Source of the DNA: Capra hircus
Lineage: Eukaryota > Chordata > Mammalia > Artiodactyla > Bovidae
Assembly (NCBI RefSeq): GCF_001704415.2
Contig: NC_030808.1
Span: 133,687,089-133,751,088 of the forward strand
Direction of reading: 5' to 3'
Length of the DNA stretch: 64,000 nucleotides
The notes below the pieces were generated by a model. The model was not told the DNA's origin and did not search any database. It saw nothing but the letters and a program-made list of their open reading frames with translations. Each line of letters begins with the position of its first letter. Within the stretch, counting starts at the first letter, position 1. Positions 33,779-45,692 of the stretch are shown here, one piece after another. The translations under genes and the position numbers were made by a program.

Positions 33779-36333
33779 CTAACTCTGCAATACTTTTTCT
33801 TTAAGATCTGCAGGGAAATCACATACTGTGATAAGACAGTCACACCAGTTGAGTTCATAATCTTGGTGAAACTTATAGATATGAACATTAAGTTTTTCTG
33901 ACATGTCCAGCTGTTTTATATTCAGTTCATTGATGTAAACTTCCACAAAAGAACTTCCAGAGATAATGAACATCAACATAGAAAGATAAACAAGACAGAA
34001 AAAAAAAAAAAAAAAGCCCAGATTTCTTAGAACTCTGGGAAAGGATCTGGTTCCATGCTGAGCACATGGTAAAAACAGTTTATAGAAGAAATACAGGCTG
34101 GGTGAAGTGATTTAAACTTTCTTCCCTTCACAAAATGCTTTCTGCTGAAATTGCTTTTCTGCAAATTCACTGAAGCCACTTGCTGGCCCTTTTATTAGAC
34201 AGGAAGGATTTAGGTATTTCAACTTTCATTGACAAACCCACTTCAGGAAATGAAACCCTTATTTGATTTGTTTGAAGAGAATGAATCATAGATTTTTTTT
34301 ACCTGAAAGAGCCCTTTCAAGACCATCCAGCTCAATGCCTTTAGTTTATAGATTGGGAAATTGAGTTAACAGACTTGCTCAAGGCCACATGGTGACTCAT
34401 AGCAGAGTCCAAAGCAGGGCCTTGGTCTCAGAACTTGCAATCTGGGATTCTCTTCCTGACAACTGACTTGCTGTCATCTAGCTCCAGCCTATGAATGAGC
34501 ATCCCATGAATGATAAAGCCTCCCAACTGACATTGCTCAGTGACTTGTAAGAGTTTCCCAGTTATGGCCATATGTGAATGAACCAGCAATAACCACAAAG
34601 CCTTGCTTTAGCTAAGAGGGCCTTACAGAGCAGGCCAACCTTCTTGGCTAGGGCATAAGGCATTGAGGAGGGCTTCAGTGCTTGTGTCTAAGATGATGGA
34701 AGAGCTACCAGATTGAATCCCCTAAATCTGAGTGCCAAGAAGGAAATATTTAATTATAGATTTGCATGCTACGTAATCCATAGCACATTTTTAAAAAATA
34801 TGGATAATTATGACCCTACTGAATGTATGGTTAAACAACAGCAATATTTCCAATCCCTCCATAATGTGAAGGATTCTAAGTTCTGCAATGAGAGAGAAGC
34901 GCTGAGTGGACTGTGAGAAGCAGTGTCTGATGTCGTCACTGGACCCTTGATGCCCAAAGGCTCTGAGACCAAGCTGGAGGCATGGCCACAATCCAAAGCT
35001 ACTACGTCTGGTGTGAAGGGGCCCCTTTGTGGGGTTGGAGGAGAGAAAAAGTGCACAAATTGAAGTCGGACCCTTTTCCTTTCTTCTCTGAATGGCGATC
35101 CTAAAATTATACTACCTCCCAGAAGATGGACCCTGCAGAACTGAACTGATGACCCACTTTTCAATTTTATCAAGCAGCAGATACATCAATTAATGCTGCT
35201 ATGCTCCAGGGTCTGGTAGTAAGGCTGAAATTAGATTTATAGATTACCTGCCTCTACACCGCGCGGGGAGTTGGTCACGCTTCATTTCCTTCCCCTCCTG
35301 GCGCTGCCTGCTCTGGCCGCTCCCTTTCTGCCATCTTTTCCCTCCATTTCTCTGTGCTCCTCTCTCACCTCAAGCTTTTCTCTCACTGCCTAGGCTGCAT
35401 CATCATGAAAAATAACTGGCATCCAACTTGCCCCCATGTCCTGTGCCCCCCAAATGGAAATATGCGTGTGCAGAGCAGTGCAGAGTTCTGACTTTTTGCA
35501 GGCTCCTGAGCATGAATCGCTTTGCTCCCCTGCATGTTCTCAGGAGAGGATCTCATCTCAGTTCCCAGGCTGTGTTGAGAGTCTCTGAGAAGCACAGGCA
35601 GGTGACTTGCGGGAAATAAATGACTCCTGAATGGGTCTGGAGGCTGGTTCCAGAAGACACTTCTTCTAACATTACCACCTGTTCATGTTTATTTGACTGT
35701 CTGCATGAGCAATCTGATCATGAAGGAATGCCCCCAGGGGAGCATGGTCCATGCCCCACTGTGACACAAGAGGTCTGGTGACAAGGACAAGAGATCCGTG
35801 TACACTCAGGATGCTCCATCAATCCTGCCACACCCAAATGCTTTTGCTCCAGAAATGGTCTTTTATTCCACTACCCTCTACTCGGTGCTCACTGTGCTAG
35901 GTGCTAGGGTTATACAAAGTATATCCCACACCCTCAAGGAGACTGTACCATGCAAAGGACATGGGCCCCATCACCTAAATCATCTGCCCCGCAACCTGCC
36001 AAACAAAAGCCACTACTGCCTATCGACCTAGACGAGCATAAAGCGTGTGCTCCACCTGCAAAGGAAGCTTCAGTACATATAAGTGCAGCTTCTAGACAAG
36101 TCCTCAGCTTCCTGTCCACAGGGAAGCCCCTAAACTCTACTTCTGGGCTTCAGAGCCACCATGCAACTGCTGACAGATTACTGAACAGACCACCCTGACT
36201 TCAGCCTCTAAATACACAGCTCTACTGTTCTGTCAGCCTATCTGCTGTCTGGCAAATTCCTCTTTCTTCAATATTGGAGAAGTTCTCTCTCCTCTTTGAA
36301 GCCATCCCTGGCTTTCTCAAGGTTTCAGTTCTA
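33779..36333. other. EPHB1 intron with minor repeats
   Basis: A poly-A run lies at 33999-34015. About 34300-34445 ('cagctcaatgcctttagttt', 'acttgctcaaggccacatgg') reads as reverse-complement MIR. About 35870-35945 ('ctactcggtgctcactgtgc', 'cccacaccctcaaggagact') reads as a short reverse L2 end. The remainder is unassigned; the frames at 34808-35173 (minus) and elsewhere have no domain. Confidence 0.5.
34300..34445 (-). repeat. MIR SINE fragment
   Basis: 'attgggaaattgagttaaca', 'gacttgctcaaggccacatg' and 'gtgactcatagcagagtcca' give the MIR core in reverse complement, strongly diverged. Confidence 0.6.
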
Positions 36334-36385
36334 TTACATGTGATACCTCTGTCCTTCATGTGTGGAAACAAAAAGTCACCCCAGG

Positions 36386-36548
36386 GATTGGAGCCTGCCA
36401 GGCTCCTCCATCCATGGAATTCTCCAGGCAAGAATACTGGAGTGGGTTTCCATTTCCTTCTCCAGGGGATTTTCCCAACCCAGGGATGGAACCCAAGTCT
36501 CTTGCATTGCAGGCAGATTCTTTACCATCTGAGCCACCAGAGAAGCCC
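36386..36548 (-). mobile_element. Bov-tA SINE, tail-truncated
   Basis: The reverse-complement core and head are present ('gccaggctcctccatccatg', 'gttttccatttccttctcc'-like core, 'tctgagccaccagagaagcc' head). The terminal tail of about 40 bases is missing. It is bracketed by a diverged direct duplication of about 45 bases (36334-36378 and 36553-36598), far longer than a normal SINE target-site duplication. Confidence 0.88.
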
Positions 36549-36598
36549 GTCATCACATATGTGACACCTCTGTGCTTCATGCATAGAAACAAAAAGTA

Positions 36599-38141
36599 CA
36601 GTCCAGACAGATGATTATTGGAAGCTTTGGGCATGAAGGTCCTGAGGGGCAGGGGCATCTCTGCAGGTTGTATTCTCTATGATGGACATAGCAGGACTTC
36701 CCATCCCTTATGTGCAAGAAGACATCAGGTTGCAGTACCCATCAAAATGTGGGGAGTGCTTTCTCTCCATGAATCTGGGTGGGCTCATCACCATGACTGA
36801 AGGATGCTGTGTGACTGTTCAGGCTAGGTTACAGAACTGATACAGCTTCTACCTTCTGTGCTCAGGATGCTGGTTCTGAGGACCCAGCTTGCTGTGAGGA
36901 AGCCAGAGATGGCCAGGTGGCGAGATGTCAGCTGACACCCAGCATCCACTATGAGACAGAGGAGTAAATGAGTCTTTGGGCGATTCCAGATCTTAGCCCT
37001 TGAGCTGCCCCTGCTGACAGCACATGGAACAGAGAGGTTCCCAAATTACAGACTTATGAGCAAACTAAATTGCTATTGTGCTAAGTCATTGAAGTTTGGG
37101 GTGATTTGTTCCATGGCATTAAAGCAATCTCTCTCTCATCAGTATAGACCCCGTTCCCAGCACAGGGCATGGTCAGAGCAGTCATCTGGTGAATGTTTCA
37201 ATGACTAGTCCTTTGATCTGCAGCCATAGCTACTGTTCGGTAGCTTTGGTGACATGCATAGCCAGTTACTTGGTATTACCCTGAAGCCCTTGCTCAGAAG
37301 GCCTTGCCCCTGTACCCTCTTGCTCCCAGACTCCCCAGCTAAGCCTTTGGTCTGAGGCAGGCCTTCCTCCATGGCCTGTGGTTAGACAGCTTCTATCCCT
37401 CAGACATAAGCACTATGCCCACACTCATACAAGCCCTGTCTAAGTAGCTCTGAGATGCTCCACAGAAATGAAAGTGCCTCTATTGTGGCTGCATTTGGGC
37501 ATTCTGACAATGGTCCTTTATAGATCTCTCGGCCATAGGCCTTTGGGGCCTCTATCCCTGCTCCAGGCTGGGTGGGAGCCACAGTTCTCCATCAACCCCA
37601 GAAAAGACTTGTGGGCACTTGTGACACACTGTTCCTGTGTCCTGCCCAGAAGCACCTCCTCAGAGGCCAGGTGGCCCAGGCATCAGATAAGGGTAATGTG
37701 TTTTATTTCTGAACTGCAAATGAAGAGAGCTGAATGGAAGGGCGGCTGTGCTGGGGAAAAGGCAGAGATGGCCACTGATGTCTGCATGAATCACGCAGGA
37801 CAGCATAGCAGCTGGGAGTCTCTTCAATCTCCATGATTCATATGGATGCCGATGGCCATCCTCTGTCCTCTATTCATTCTTACTCATCGAGGCCTGGCTC
37901 TGTGCCATCCTTCTACGGAGGGGTCCACGGGCTCTGCTTTGTTCTTTCTTTTTAGCAACAAATCTGTTAACCTTGCTAACACCTCCAACGCCTATCTGTA
38001 TTTCGTCAGGGATTCCTAAGTGGCAGGTGGTCCTCGTGTGGACGCTTCTTCCCAGCCCACCATGGTCCCCCAGCTCCCACCAGCACCAGCATCATCTGTG
38101 CTTTTACTCTGAAGGATAAAGGTAAGCTGAGCAGTTCTTAC
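36599..38141. other. EPHB1 intron, nothing recognised
   Basis: No named repeat is visible in this 1.5 kb beside the N-lobe exon. The frame 37468-37836 (122 codons, plus) has no domain and no coding signature I can support. Confidence 0.5.
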
Positions 38142-38389
38142 CCTGAGAAAAGAATCCAAAGCGCCATTCTCCATGAACTCCGTGATGATCATGACCGGCC
38201 GGCTCTTGGTGACCACACCCTCCAGGCGGATGATGTTGGGATGGTCAAACTGCCCCATGATGCTCGCCTCGCTCAGAAAGTCCCGTCGCTGCTTCTCTGA
38301 GTACCCAGCCTTCAGCGTCTTAATGGCCACATAGATTTCCCTCTTGCCTGGAAGTTTCAAACGCCCCTTGTACACCTCTCCAAACTCTC
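38142..38389 (-). CDS. EPHB1: EPHB1 exon: kinase N-lobe
   Basis: A 248-nt internal exon. Two bases (GA) complete the glycine codon opened by the previous exon, then 82 codons follow in phase, ending at AGG. It starts EFGEVYKGRLKLPGKREI, finishing the glycine-rich ATP loop. YVAIKTLKAGYS carries the ATP-binding lysine (about Lys651 in human EPHB1). FLSEASIMGQFDHPNIIRLE holds the helix-C glutamate, and MIITEFMENGALDSFLR spans the threonine gatekeeper and hinge. The acceptor is TTTTTGCAG and the donor GTAAGA. The residues VYKGRL, SEKQRR and NIIRLEG separate it from EPHB2, which has CSGHL, TEKQRR and NVIHLEG. No stop, frameshift or lost catalytic residue is seen. Confidence 0.97.
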
Positions 38390-39785
38390 CTGCAAAAAGA
38401 ATGCAATTATAACCCGCTTTCTCCTCATCCTGTGCTGCCATGAGGGGAGGCAGCTTACCAGGAACAATGGTGCTCCAAGTGGAACAGTGATTAAAGTGGC
38501 AAAAAGGAAAGAATGACCTCTCATTATAACTGTGACGGCCTGGCTCTTAGCAGTTCATGGCAAACACAGAAGAAATACCCAAACACATTCTTTACCTTGG
38601 ATTTTAGACAGCTTGGGTAACTGAAGTGAAATTTCAGACTCTATATGGGTTTATTTTTCCTCATGTTTAGATTTTCATTTGTATCCCAGCTGAACAATTG
38701 AGATGAAATGGTCAGTTTCACTATGGCAGAAAAATAATTCATTTTTAGCAGAGCCTACTATAAGAATGTTCAGGGGCTAGGGACATGTTCAGGTCCTCCA
38801 GTCCTCTGAATGAGATGTATAGTGTTTATGTTCCTACATTGCCCTGAAAGTGTTTATGTCTATTGGGTCCCTGAGAAGCAGACACTGAGGAGTTAGGAAG
38901 GGAAGTTAGCAGACTCTGTGCAGGATAAAGGGGAGAGGAGCAGGATTGCCCAAGCCTCAGATCACAATGCAGGAGAGGCCCAAACTGCAGTGCAGACCTG
39001 ACAGTCTCATCCAACCCAATGAAGAGCTCCAGAACAAAGAGCGCCCATCCCCAAAAGACCTACCATAGCATCCCACTGTGCTCTGTCACTGGCTGGGGTT
39101 TTGTCAGAAAGAGTTGGGCCCTGCGGGAAAGCTAAGGTAGATCCTGAAGGCACTGTGGTGGGAAGCTGGCAGCTACCTGCACTCCTGGCAGCTGAACAGA
39201 AAGTGGCTTTTTCGAGTAGACATGAGCAGCACACCTCCATGGGTTCTGCAGCATTTAAACATTTCTGTAGTAAAATCACCAGGAGTAAAACAATTCTGGT
39301 GACACTATTTCACAGCTGCTTAAAAAATCTGTTGAATCTTGTTCACGTGCTTTCAAAAGTTATGATTTAACTTGGTTTTGTAACTTCAGTGCTGTTGTGT
39401 GAAGCAGTTTAGAATCTACTTGTGAGTGTATCACAAAGATGGGTGTCAAAGGCCTGATAGGAGAAACATGTCTTTCTGCCAGGAGAAATTTCTTTGTCAC
39501 TTTCAGCTTCTGGAAGACGATGATGGAGCAAACTGTGAGCAATCAGATAAATTACTGGCCGAATTACGAAAGCAAGTTAACATCTGTGATTTAGATGGGA
39601 CTTTTTTTGTATTTTCTGCTGCATGGATTGGAAGGAAGCTGCATGAAAGGACTTTGGATGGAAAGCTGCTCCAGAGTCAATGGGACTTCTTAAGACTCTA
39701 AGGCTGGAGTAGAGGTTGTCTTAAGCACCACTAGGAAGATTTCAACATGAACTTAGGATAGACAGTATATGTAATACTGGTTTTG
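38390..39785. other. EPHB1 intron, nothing recognised
   Basis: No named repeat recognised. The plus-strand frame 39426-39701 ends in a run of ordinary codons but has no domain I can identify and no splice context. Confidence 0.5.
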
Positions 39786-40009
39786 ATACATGATCATACT
39801 GTCTGAGGTCAGACCAAGTCCCATTCACGTCTGCACCTTGCACCCACTGCATTGCCTGGTATGTGGTAGGCATGCAATAGAAGTTGGGGTATCACATTTA
39901 TTATTACTTGTTTGGCTTTGCCCATCCTTGGGTTACAAACTGCTGGAGGCTCTATCTCTGTCCTATCCAAAATAAGTAGAAGTACCAGTATTAACATTTT
40001 TATAAAAGA

Positions 40010-40440
40010 CTGTTTACTGCAGCATCTCCTTTAATGTTAAATACCATATGACCATAACCAGGGCAATGGTTAAAAAGAACCTCCATACTGCAGAATGCTA
40101 TGAGCCACTGAAGACTAATAGATGAGTGAGATATACTGACTTCAAAAGATGTCCGCATTATATTGCTAAGTGTGACAGAAAAGAAGAGAAAGTTAAGAAA
40201 GTGGCCTGTAGAACATGCCCAGGTTGAGATCTGTGTGTGTATGCCAAAAAACATTATGGAAAAAAATCCATAGCAAATTTATTTTCAATTTCAAATTGTT
40301 TAAAAAATTGGTTACACTGGAATGGTGGGAATAGGAATGGGGGAGTATGGATTAGTAAACCTAATTTAGTTGCTTTTCTGTTGTTTAAATTGTTACAATA
40401 AGCATTGATTTTTCAGTTTGAGTAAAATTTAAAGAAAAGT
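40010..40440 (+). repeat. Probable old L1M-type 3' fragment
   Basis: 'gaccataaccagggcaatgg', 'agaatgctatgagccactga' and the closing 'gttgtttaaattgttacaat' plus A-rich text look like a decayed LINE 3' region. The family is uncertain. Confidence 0.4.
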
Positions 40441-40459
40441 ATTGAATAATAACTACCTG

Positions 40460-40597
40460 CATATATGTGTGTGCTTGCATATGTACATATTTGCATGTAT
40501 GCACATGTATATATACATATATGTGTCTGTGCATGCATATACATGCATGTCTATATACATGTTTGCATATATTGTATATATGGCTGTGTATATATGT
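40460..40597. repeat. ATGCAT/ACATGTAT-rich simple sequence
   Basis: About 140 bases of alternating purine-pyrimidine text (TATGTACATA, GCATGTATGCACATG, CATGCATATACATGCATG) directly upstream of a SINE. Many short self-complementary words occur. Confidence 0.85.
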
Positions 40598-40599
40598 GA

Positions 40600-40793
40600 A
40601 CGTGAAAGTTGCTCAGTTGTGTCTGACTCTTTGCAACCCCATGGACTATACAGTCCATGGAATTCTCCAGGCTAGAATACTGGAGTGGGTAGCTTTTCCC
40701 TTCTTCAGGGGATCTTCCCGAGCCAGGGATTGAACCCAGGTCTCCTGCATTGCATGCAGAGATTCTTTACCAGCTGAGCTGTAAGGGAAGTCA
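40600..40793 (-). mobile_element. Bov-tA SINE
   Basis: The reverse-complement copy has tail 'gttgctcagttgtgtctgac', core 'cttcaggggatcttcccgag' and head 'ttaccagctgagctgtaagg'. Confidence 0.9.
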
Positions 40794-41385
40794 TGTGCGA
40801 TTCCCCAGTAGAAGTGGAGAGACTGTCTTTTGTATCAAGGTCAACCGTGAAGTGTGAGGGCTCTTGGAACTAAAACTCTGTGGTTTTTCTTTAGCTGAGT
40901 TTTTACCAGAAAAGAAGAGGTAATTTTTTTCTTGTTGGATTCAGGATTGTCCAAGGGCATGAGAAGCCCCGTCCTGTTCACCGGGTTTTATTTAGTTGCA
41001 CTTTCTCTTTCTTCTCCTCCTCCTCATGCTTATTCTAATTTTTTTACACTTTCCACTTTGATCAAGAGCTTTCGAGGCGGCACTAGTGGTAAAAGGCCTG
41101 CTAGTGGTAAAGACGCAGGAGACTTAGGAGACAAGGTTTGTAAGTATATACATGGGTGCCTGTGCATAGATATATACGCAATCAATTCTCTGACACCTTG
41201 ACCTAGTAGGTATTCAATAGCTCTGAACTGAATGAATATATATGCATTTTTAATAAGTATACTAACTGAAGAATATCAGTATTTCTTTCTTATGATTGTA
41301 CTAATGAGTTCTGTTTGCTTTTAGTAAAACGACACATTTCAGAGTGAGGGGAAAACATGCTAATATTTCTTCTTGGGGGAGATAG
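40794..41385. other. EPHB1 intron with possible SINE scrap
   Basis: About 41070-41135 ('gcggcactagtggtaaaagg', 'gtggtaaagacgcaggagac') resembles a duplicated Bov-tA head fragment. Otherwise nothing is recognised. Confidence 0.4.
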
Positions 41386-41387
41386 TA

Positions 41388-41600
41388 CACCGATATGTTT
41401 TGACCGCCTATATGCCAGGCACAGTGCTGGGCTCTTTGCATGTCTTATCTCATTAATTCTCACAACCCGTTTATGAGTTGGGTATTATTATGCCCATTTT
41501 ACTAACAAACAAACTGAGGCACAAGGAAAACATGCCTCACACGCCACAGCAGTGAGGCAGAGTTAGGGATGCTGTCCATAGTTCATACCTTTTCCTGTCA
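41388..41600 (-). repeat. MIR SINE
   Basis: 'atgccaggcacagtgctggg', 'tgtcttatctcattaattct', 'gttgggtattattatgccca' and 'aaactgaggcacaaggaaaa' give a nearly complete MIR in reverse complement. Confidence 0.85.
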
Positions 41601-41990
41601 CATCACCTCTCAGAAGGTGTATTCAGTTAGCAGTGCCACCGGGAAGAGAGCTGGGGGGGAGTCCCACGCAGGGACCACTGTGCCCCAAGCGTGCGGGTCC
41701 TAACCATTCAAATGCAGTTACTGTCACAATGACGCAGTAACAAGGGAACAGCAAACACAGTGGGACTATCTTCTAGACAATTGGCATACTTATGGAAAGC
41801 TCTTGCCTGGCTTGTTAGGGAAGATTAGAATATTTAGGAATCAGAATATTTATCAATTTCTACATATCAGTCTGGGAGTTTGTAAAAGCACCCTGGGTGA
41901 ATTTATTGTTCCCTACAACATACACATAAACCCCATAGTTGAGGACTTCTGTTTTATACAAGCTGTTCTCAAGGATGTAACCCACAGCAA
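41601..41990. other. EPHB1 intron, nothing recognised
   Basis: No feature recognised beyond ordinary intronic sequence. Confidence 0.45.
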
Positions 41991-42300
41991 CCCCCCAGAG
42001 AGCTTACAAAGCACAGGGGCCTGGATCCCACCTGCAGGAATTCTGATTAGTTGGTCTGGATGCAGCCTGGGCATGGACATATTTAAAAGTAGCCCACAGG
42101 ATCAGCTACATAATTTGCAGGGCCTGGTGCAAAATGAAAATGCGGGACTCACTGTTCAAAATTTACTAAGAATTTTAAGGCGGTGGTGGCAGAGCATTAA
42201 ACTGAGCATGGGCCCTGTTGAGCAAGGGGGCCTGTGCACAGGTCACAGGTCCACAAAGTCAGGCCTGGCTGCCCAGGTGGGTCTGAGGAGCAGCCAAAGT
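41991..42300. mobile_element. DNA-transposon-like remnants
   Basis: 41991-42090 ('ggcctggatcccacctgcag', 'gaattctgattagttggtct') resembles MER5-type hAT sequence. 42105-42290 ('taatttgcagggcctggtgc', 'gcagagcattaaactgagca') is a second dispersed mammalian repeat whose family I cannot name. Confidence 0.45.
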
Positions 42301-42829
42301 TGAGAGCCATGGGTCAAAACCACCCAAGCATATTGAAACAGATCAGGGAACTGTCAAAGGCCCTGGAGTACCTGGAATTCATCCCTACACCTTTGAATTC
42401 TTTTGAAAGCAGTGCTTGCATATAAGCTGCCTCTCACTGCACAGGGCCTGACACACAGAGTGGGCTTTGCAGCTGTGACCAGGGAGGAAGAAGAGAAAGA
42501 AGGAAGACGTGGATGAGTGTGGCATCGCAAAGCCCCATCTACATGGAACAGGGTGGGCCACGTACATCCCTTTCCTGATCGACAAATGTCGTGTCGTTGT
42601 TTAACCTTTGTGGCTGACTGGTCTTCAGGTATAGCGCTCCTAACACTTTAGCTCTAAATTATATCCTCTATAGGGGGTCTCTTCATATAGTTTTTTGAAA
42701 TTATAAAGTAAAAATGTGAGAGGATTTTTCAGGCAGTGAAATTCCTCTGTAAGAAATTAAACGGGGGGGGGGGTGCCTATCATTATAAATCTGTCTAAAC
42801 CCATAGCATCAAGAGTGAACCTGCACTAA
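42301..42829. other. EPHB1 intron, nothing recognised
   Basis: A G-run of about 11 bases lies at 42762-42773. No other feature. Confidence 0.45.
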
Positions 42830-43018
42830 GGACCTTGGGGATAATGATGTATCAGTGTAGGTTTCTCACTTGTAAAAAGTGGAGCTCTCTGCCTGGGGAT
42901 GTTGACAATGGGAGAGACTGTGTATGTGTGGGGGCAGAGGTTATATGAGACCTCTCTGTACCTTCCACTCTATTTTTCTGTGAACCTAAAACTGCTCTAA
43001 AAAAAAAAAATAGTGTTT
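42830..43018 (+). repeat. L1M LINE 3' terminus
   Basis: 'gtgtgggggcagaggttata', 'ctctgtaccttccactctat' and 'gtgaacctaaaactgctcta' followed by an A12 tail are the hallmark 3' end of L1MB-type elements. Confidence 0.75.
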
Positions 43019-44090
43019 TTAAGAAAGTGCTCTCCTTGGATAGGGAGAGATGGGTTCTGTATGGTTACTACATAGCAGCGCTATATGCTCTTGGGAAATT
43101 TGCTCCATAATCACTGAAAAGCAGTGATTTAAAGGATTATGGTTCTGTAAAAATAGCTCCTTTCTGGTGTCTGACAAAGGAATGACTTCATATTCTCCAA
43201 GCCCAGAGGTTTTCAAACCACGAACTGCAAAGGAAGTCACTTCATCCACTGTTCTCACTCAGAGGCTGTCCTCCACCATGTAAGTAAGTGGCCCCCAGAG
43301 CAGCTGGGGCAAACTCTGGCCAAACGGAGAAACTCTGGAGAAAGAAACTGGAGTCTACACCACCTCCCCACCCCCTCAGCCTGGCACCACCACTGGACTT
43401 CAGGCAAGGTGCTTCCCTTGTTCAGCCTCAGATTTCTCAGCTCTGTTGGACAAAAAGAACTGATTAACTGTGGGGCCTTCCCAGGTGTAGGGTCTATGAG
43501 AAAGTGCATTGCAAACTCCAGACTTGAAGATACAGCTGGATGGTGATTTTAAAAAGATGAACCAGGGGTGGGGAGTGGAGAATGGAAGAGAGAAGGGTTT
43601 CTGCAGCCAAGACAAGTAGGGCATCTTGCCAAGGGTGGTGAGAAGTCCCCCTGCCAGGTATCTGGGTATGGACAGTGTCTCCAGGTAAGCCCTGAGCACT
43701 AAAGTCTGCGGGTTCTGGCCCCTCTAGCACCCCCACAGGCTCGCAGGGAACTGGAGTTGCACCATTTTTAGTAATAAAAAGAAAATTAAGGCCATCCATC
43801 ACTTACAATCTAACTGCTGTCACCTGTGGTCTTTGACCTCAGGTTCATGTACTATGTTCAGGGAACTATTTTTGGACACCTTTCCTGCCATTAAGGCCAG
43901 AACTTGAGGTTTGTGGTGCTTTGATTCGCCATGATCTGAATTCTAAACATGACTGAGCACACAGACACATCACATGAACTCTAAAAAGCTTCCTTTCACA
44001 CGAGCTCCAAATCATAGCCATCCATTTTCCATATTTTTAAGGAAAATTCTTAATCCCTAAAATCTATTTTCAACAAATTCAGTATCAGCA
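43019..44090. other. EPHB1 intron, nothing certain
   Basis: Overlapping frames of 79-102 codons on the minus strand have no domain. About 43370-43480 weakly recalls MIR ('caggcaaggtgcttcccttg'). Confidence 0.45.
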
Positions 44091-44096
44091 TTTTAT

Positions 44097-44131
44097 ATAT
44101 ACACAAACACACACACACAAACACACACATT
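44097..44131. repeat. (CA)n microsatellite, split by SINE
   Basis: An imperfect CA run before the SINE; a matching TATATACACACACACAC run resumes at 44341-44360 after it. The SINE therefore appears to have landed inside a TA/CA microsatellite and copied part of it. Confidence 0.8.
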
Positions 44132-44340
44132 GTTGTTGTTTAGTCGCTAAGTCATGTCTGACTCCTTGTCAGACATGGACTGTAGCCCACCAGGCTCCTC
44201 TGTCCATGGGATTTCCCAGGCAAGAACACTGGAGAGGGTTGCCATTTCCTTCTCCAGGGGATCTTCTGGACCCAGAGATAGAAACCACATCTCCTGCATT
44301 GGCAAGTGGATTCTTTACCACTGAGCCACCAGGGAAGTCT
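44132..44340 (-). mobile_element. Bov-tA SINE in a CA microsatellite
   Basis: The reverse-complement copy has tail 'gttgttgtttagtcgctaag', core 'gttgccatttccttctccag' and head 'gagccaccagggaagtct'. Confidence 0.9.
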
Positions 44341-44379
44341 GTATATACACACACACATAGATATACATATAATTTTAAT

Positions 44380-44492
44380 TTTGGCCCTTCTGTGTGGCTT
44401 GAGGGATCTTAGTTCCCCAACCAGGGATTAAACCTGGGTCATAGCAATAAAAGTGCTGAGTCCTAGTCACTGGACTGCCAGGGAAGAGCACA
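44380..44492 (-). mobile_element. CHR-type tRNA SINE
   Basis: 'tgtgtggcttgagggatctt', 'agttccccaaccagggatta' and 'actggactgccagggaagag' give the reverse complement of a CHR SINE with its tRNA-like head at the right end. Confidence 0.75.
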
Positions 44493-44726
44493 GAATTATA
44501 TTTAAAACAGATACTTATAGGAAATGACTGAGTAGTGGTTATGGTTAGTTCTTTCTATGCAGCTTCTTGACTGACAGTAATGGCAGCCAATCTAATTTTG
44601 GTCTGGCTGAACTGTGATGGGCACAGGTCTTTGCAGCTGACCTTGGAGCCTCTCCTAGAACCAAATCTCCTCTTGGCTAGGACCCAACTTCAGCTTCAGG
44701 CCAGTTTAGCGCCAGTGGCTCTTAGC

Positions 44727-44925
44727 AGTGGTTCTCAAAATGTGGTTCCTGCCCAATAGCACCAGCATCACCTGGAAACCTATTAGAAAAAGCAGCTTTG
44801 GAGTCCAACCTCTACCCACCTAGATCAGAAGCTCAGTAGGCAGGGCCCAGTGACTTGGGTGTTAACTTGCCTCCAGCTGATTCTGATGTCTGGCTCTAGT
44901 TTGAGAAGTGCAGCCCTCAAAGCTG
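44727..44925. mobile_element. MER5A-like hAT-Charlie MITE
   Basis: The left end 'cagtggttctcaaaatgtgg' and right end 'ctagtttgagaagtgcagcc' are imperfect inverted copies of each other. The middle has 'gcatcacctggaaacctatt' and 'atcagaagctcagtaggcag'. Length and both ends match MER5A. Confidence 0.85.
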
Positions 44926-45400
44926 TCTGCTGAGGGTCATTTTGCCAGTTCCTGTCACTGCCCTCCCAGACAGCTGCTGAAATGATTCCCTACAAATTTC
45001 AGCTCCTTGCCAGGTCCTCTTCCCTATCTTCCTTGACAAAATGAGGAATAGAGAAAAAAAAATGGTTTAGCAGTATTAAATGCCTCAACTATTATATATA
45101 AAATCAGAGGGAAAGAATTTTCAATTTTTGGAAATGAAACATCCAACCTGCCAGCAGGTATTTCAAGCACTAGCTGTCGGCTATGTGCTGCTCGGATCCG
45201 CACACAATTGCTCTCTTTTCTTTAGCATTTTGAAGTCACAAACTGCCTCAGGGAGGGAAAAAGGGAAGTAGAGCTTCGTGTAACTAATTCAAGCTTCCAC
45301 CAGAAAAGAAAGTTTTAAAGAATTAATTTAAACTAGGTTTAAAAATATGACTTATAGCAAGTTTTATGATACTAGCCTGTGTAAGATAGGTTATGGCTAA
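44926..45400. other. EPHB1 intron, nothing recognised
   Basis: No named repeat recognised; AT-rich toward the right end. Confidence 0.45.
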
Positions 45401-45401
45401 A

Positions 45402-45692
45402 CTGCTGCTGCTGCTGCTGCTGCTGCTAAGTCACTTCAGTCGTGTCCGATTTGTGAGACCCCATAGACAGCAGCCCACCAGGCTCCACCGTCCCTGGGAT
45501 TCTCCAGGCAAGAACACTCTAGTGGGTTGCCATTTCCTTCTCCAATTCATGAAAGTGAAAAGTGAAAGTGAAGTCGCTCAGTTGTGTCCAACTCTTTGCG
45601 ACCCCATGGACTGCAGCCTACCAGGCTCCTCCAATCCATGGGATTTTCCCAGCAAGAGTACTGGAGTGGGGTGCCATTGCCTTCTCCTAGGG
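45402..45692 (-). mobile_element. Bov-A2 SINE (dimeric)
   Basis: It begins with the CTG trinucleotide tail (45404-45427) and then has two reverse-complement Bov-A units separated by 'gaaagtgaaaagtgaaagtg'. It is low in divergence and similar to the copy at 14443-14733. Confidence 0.93.
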
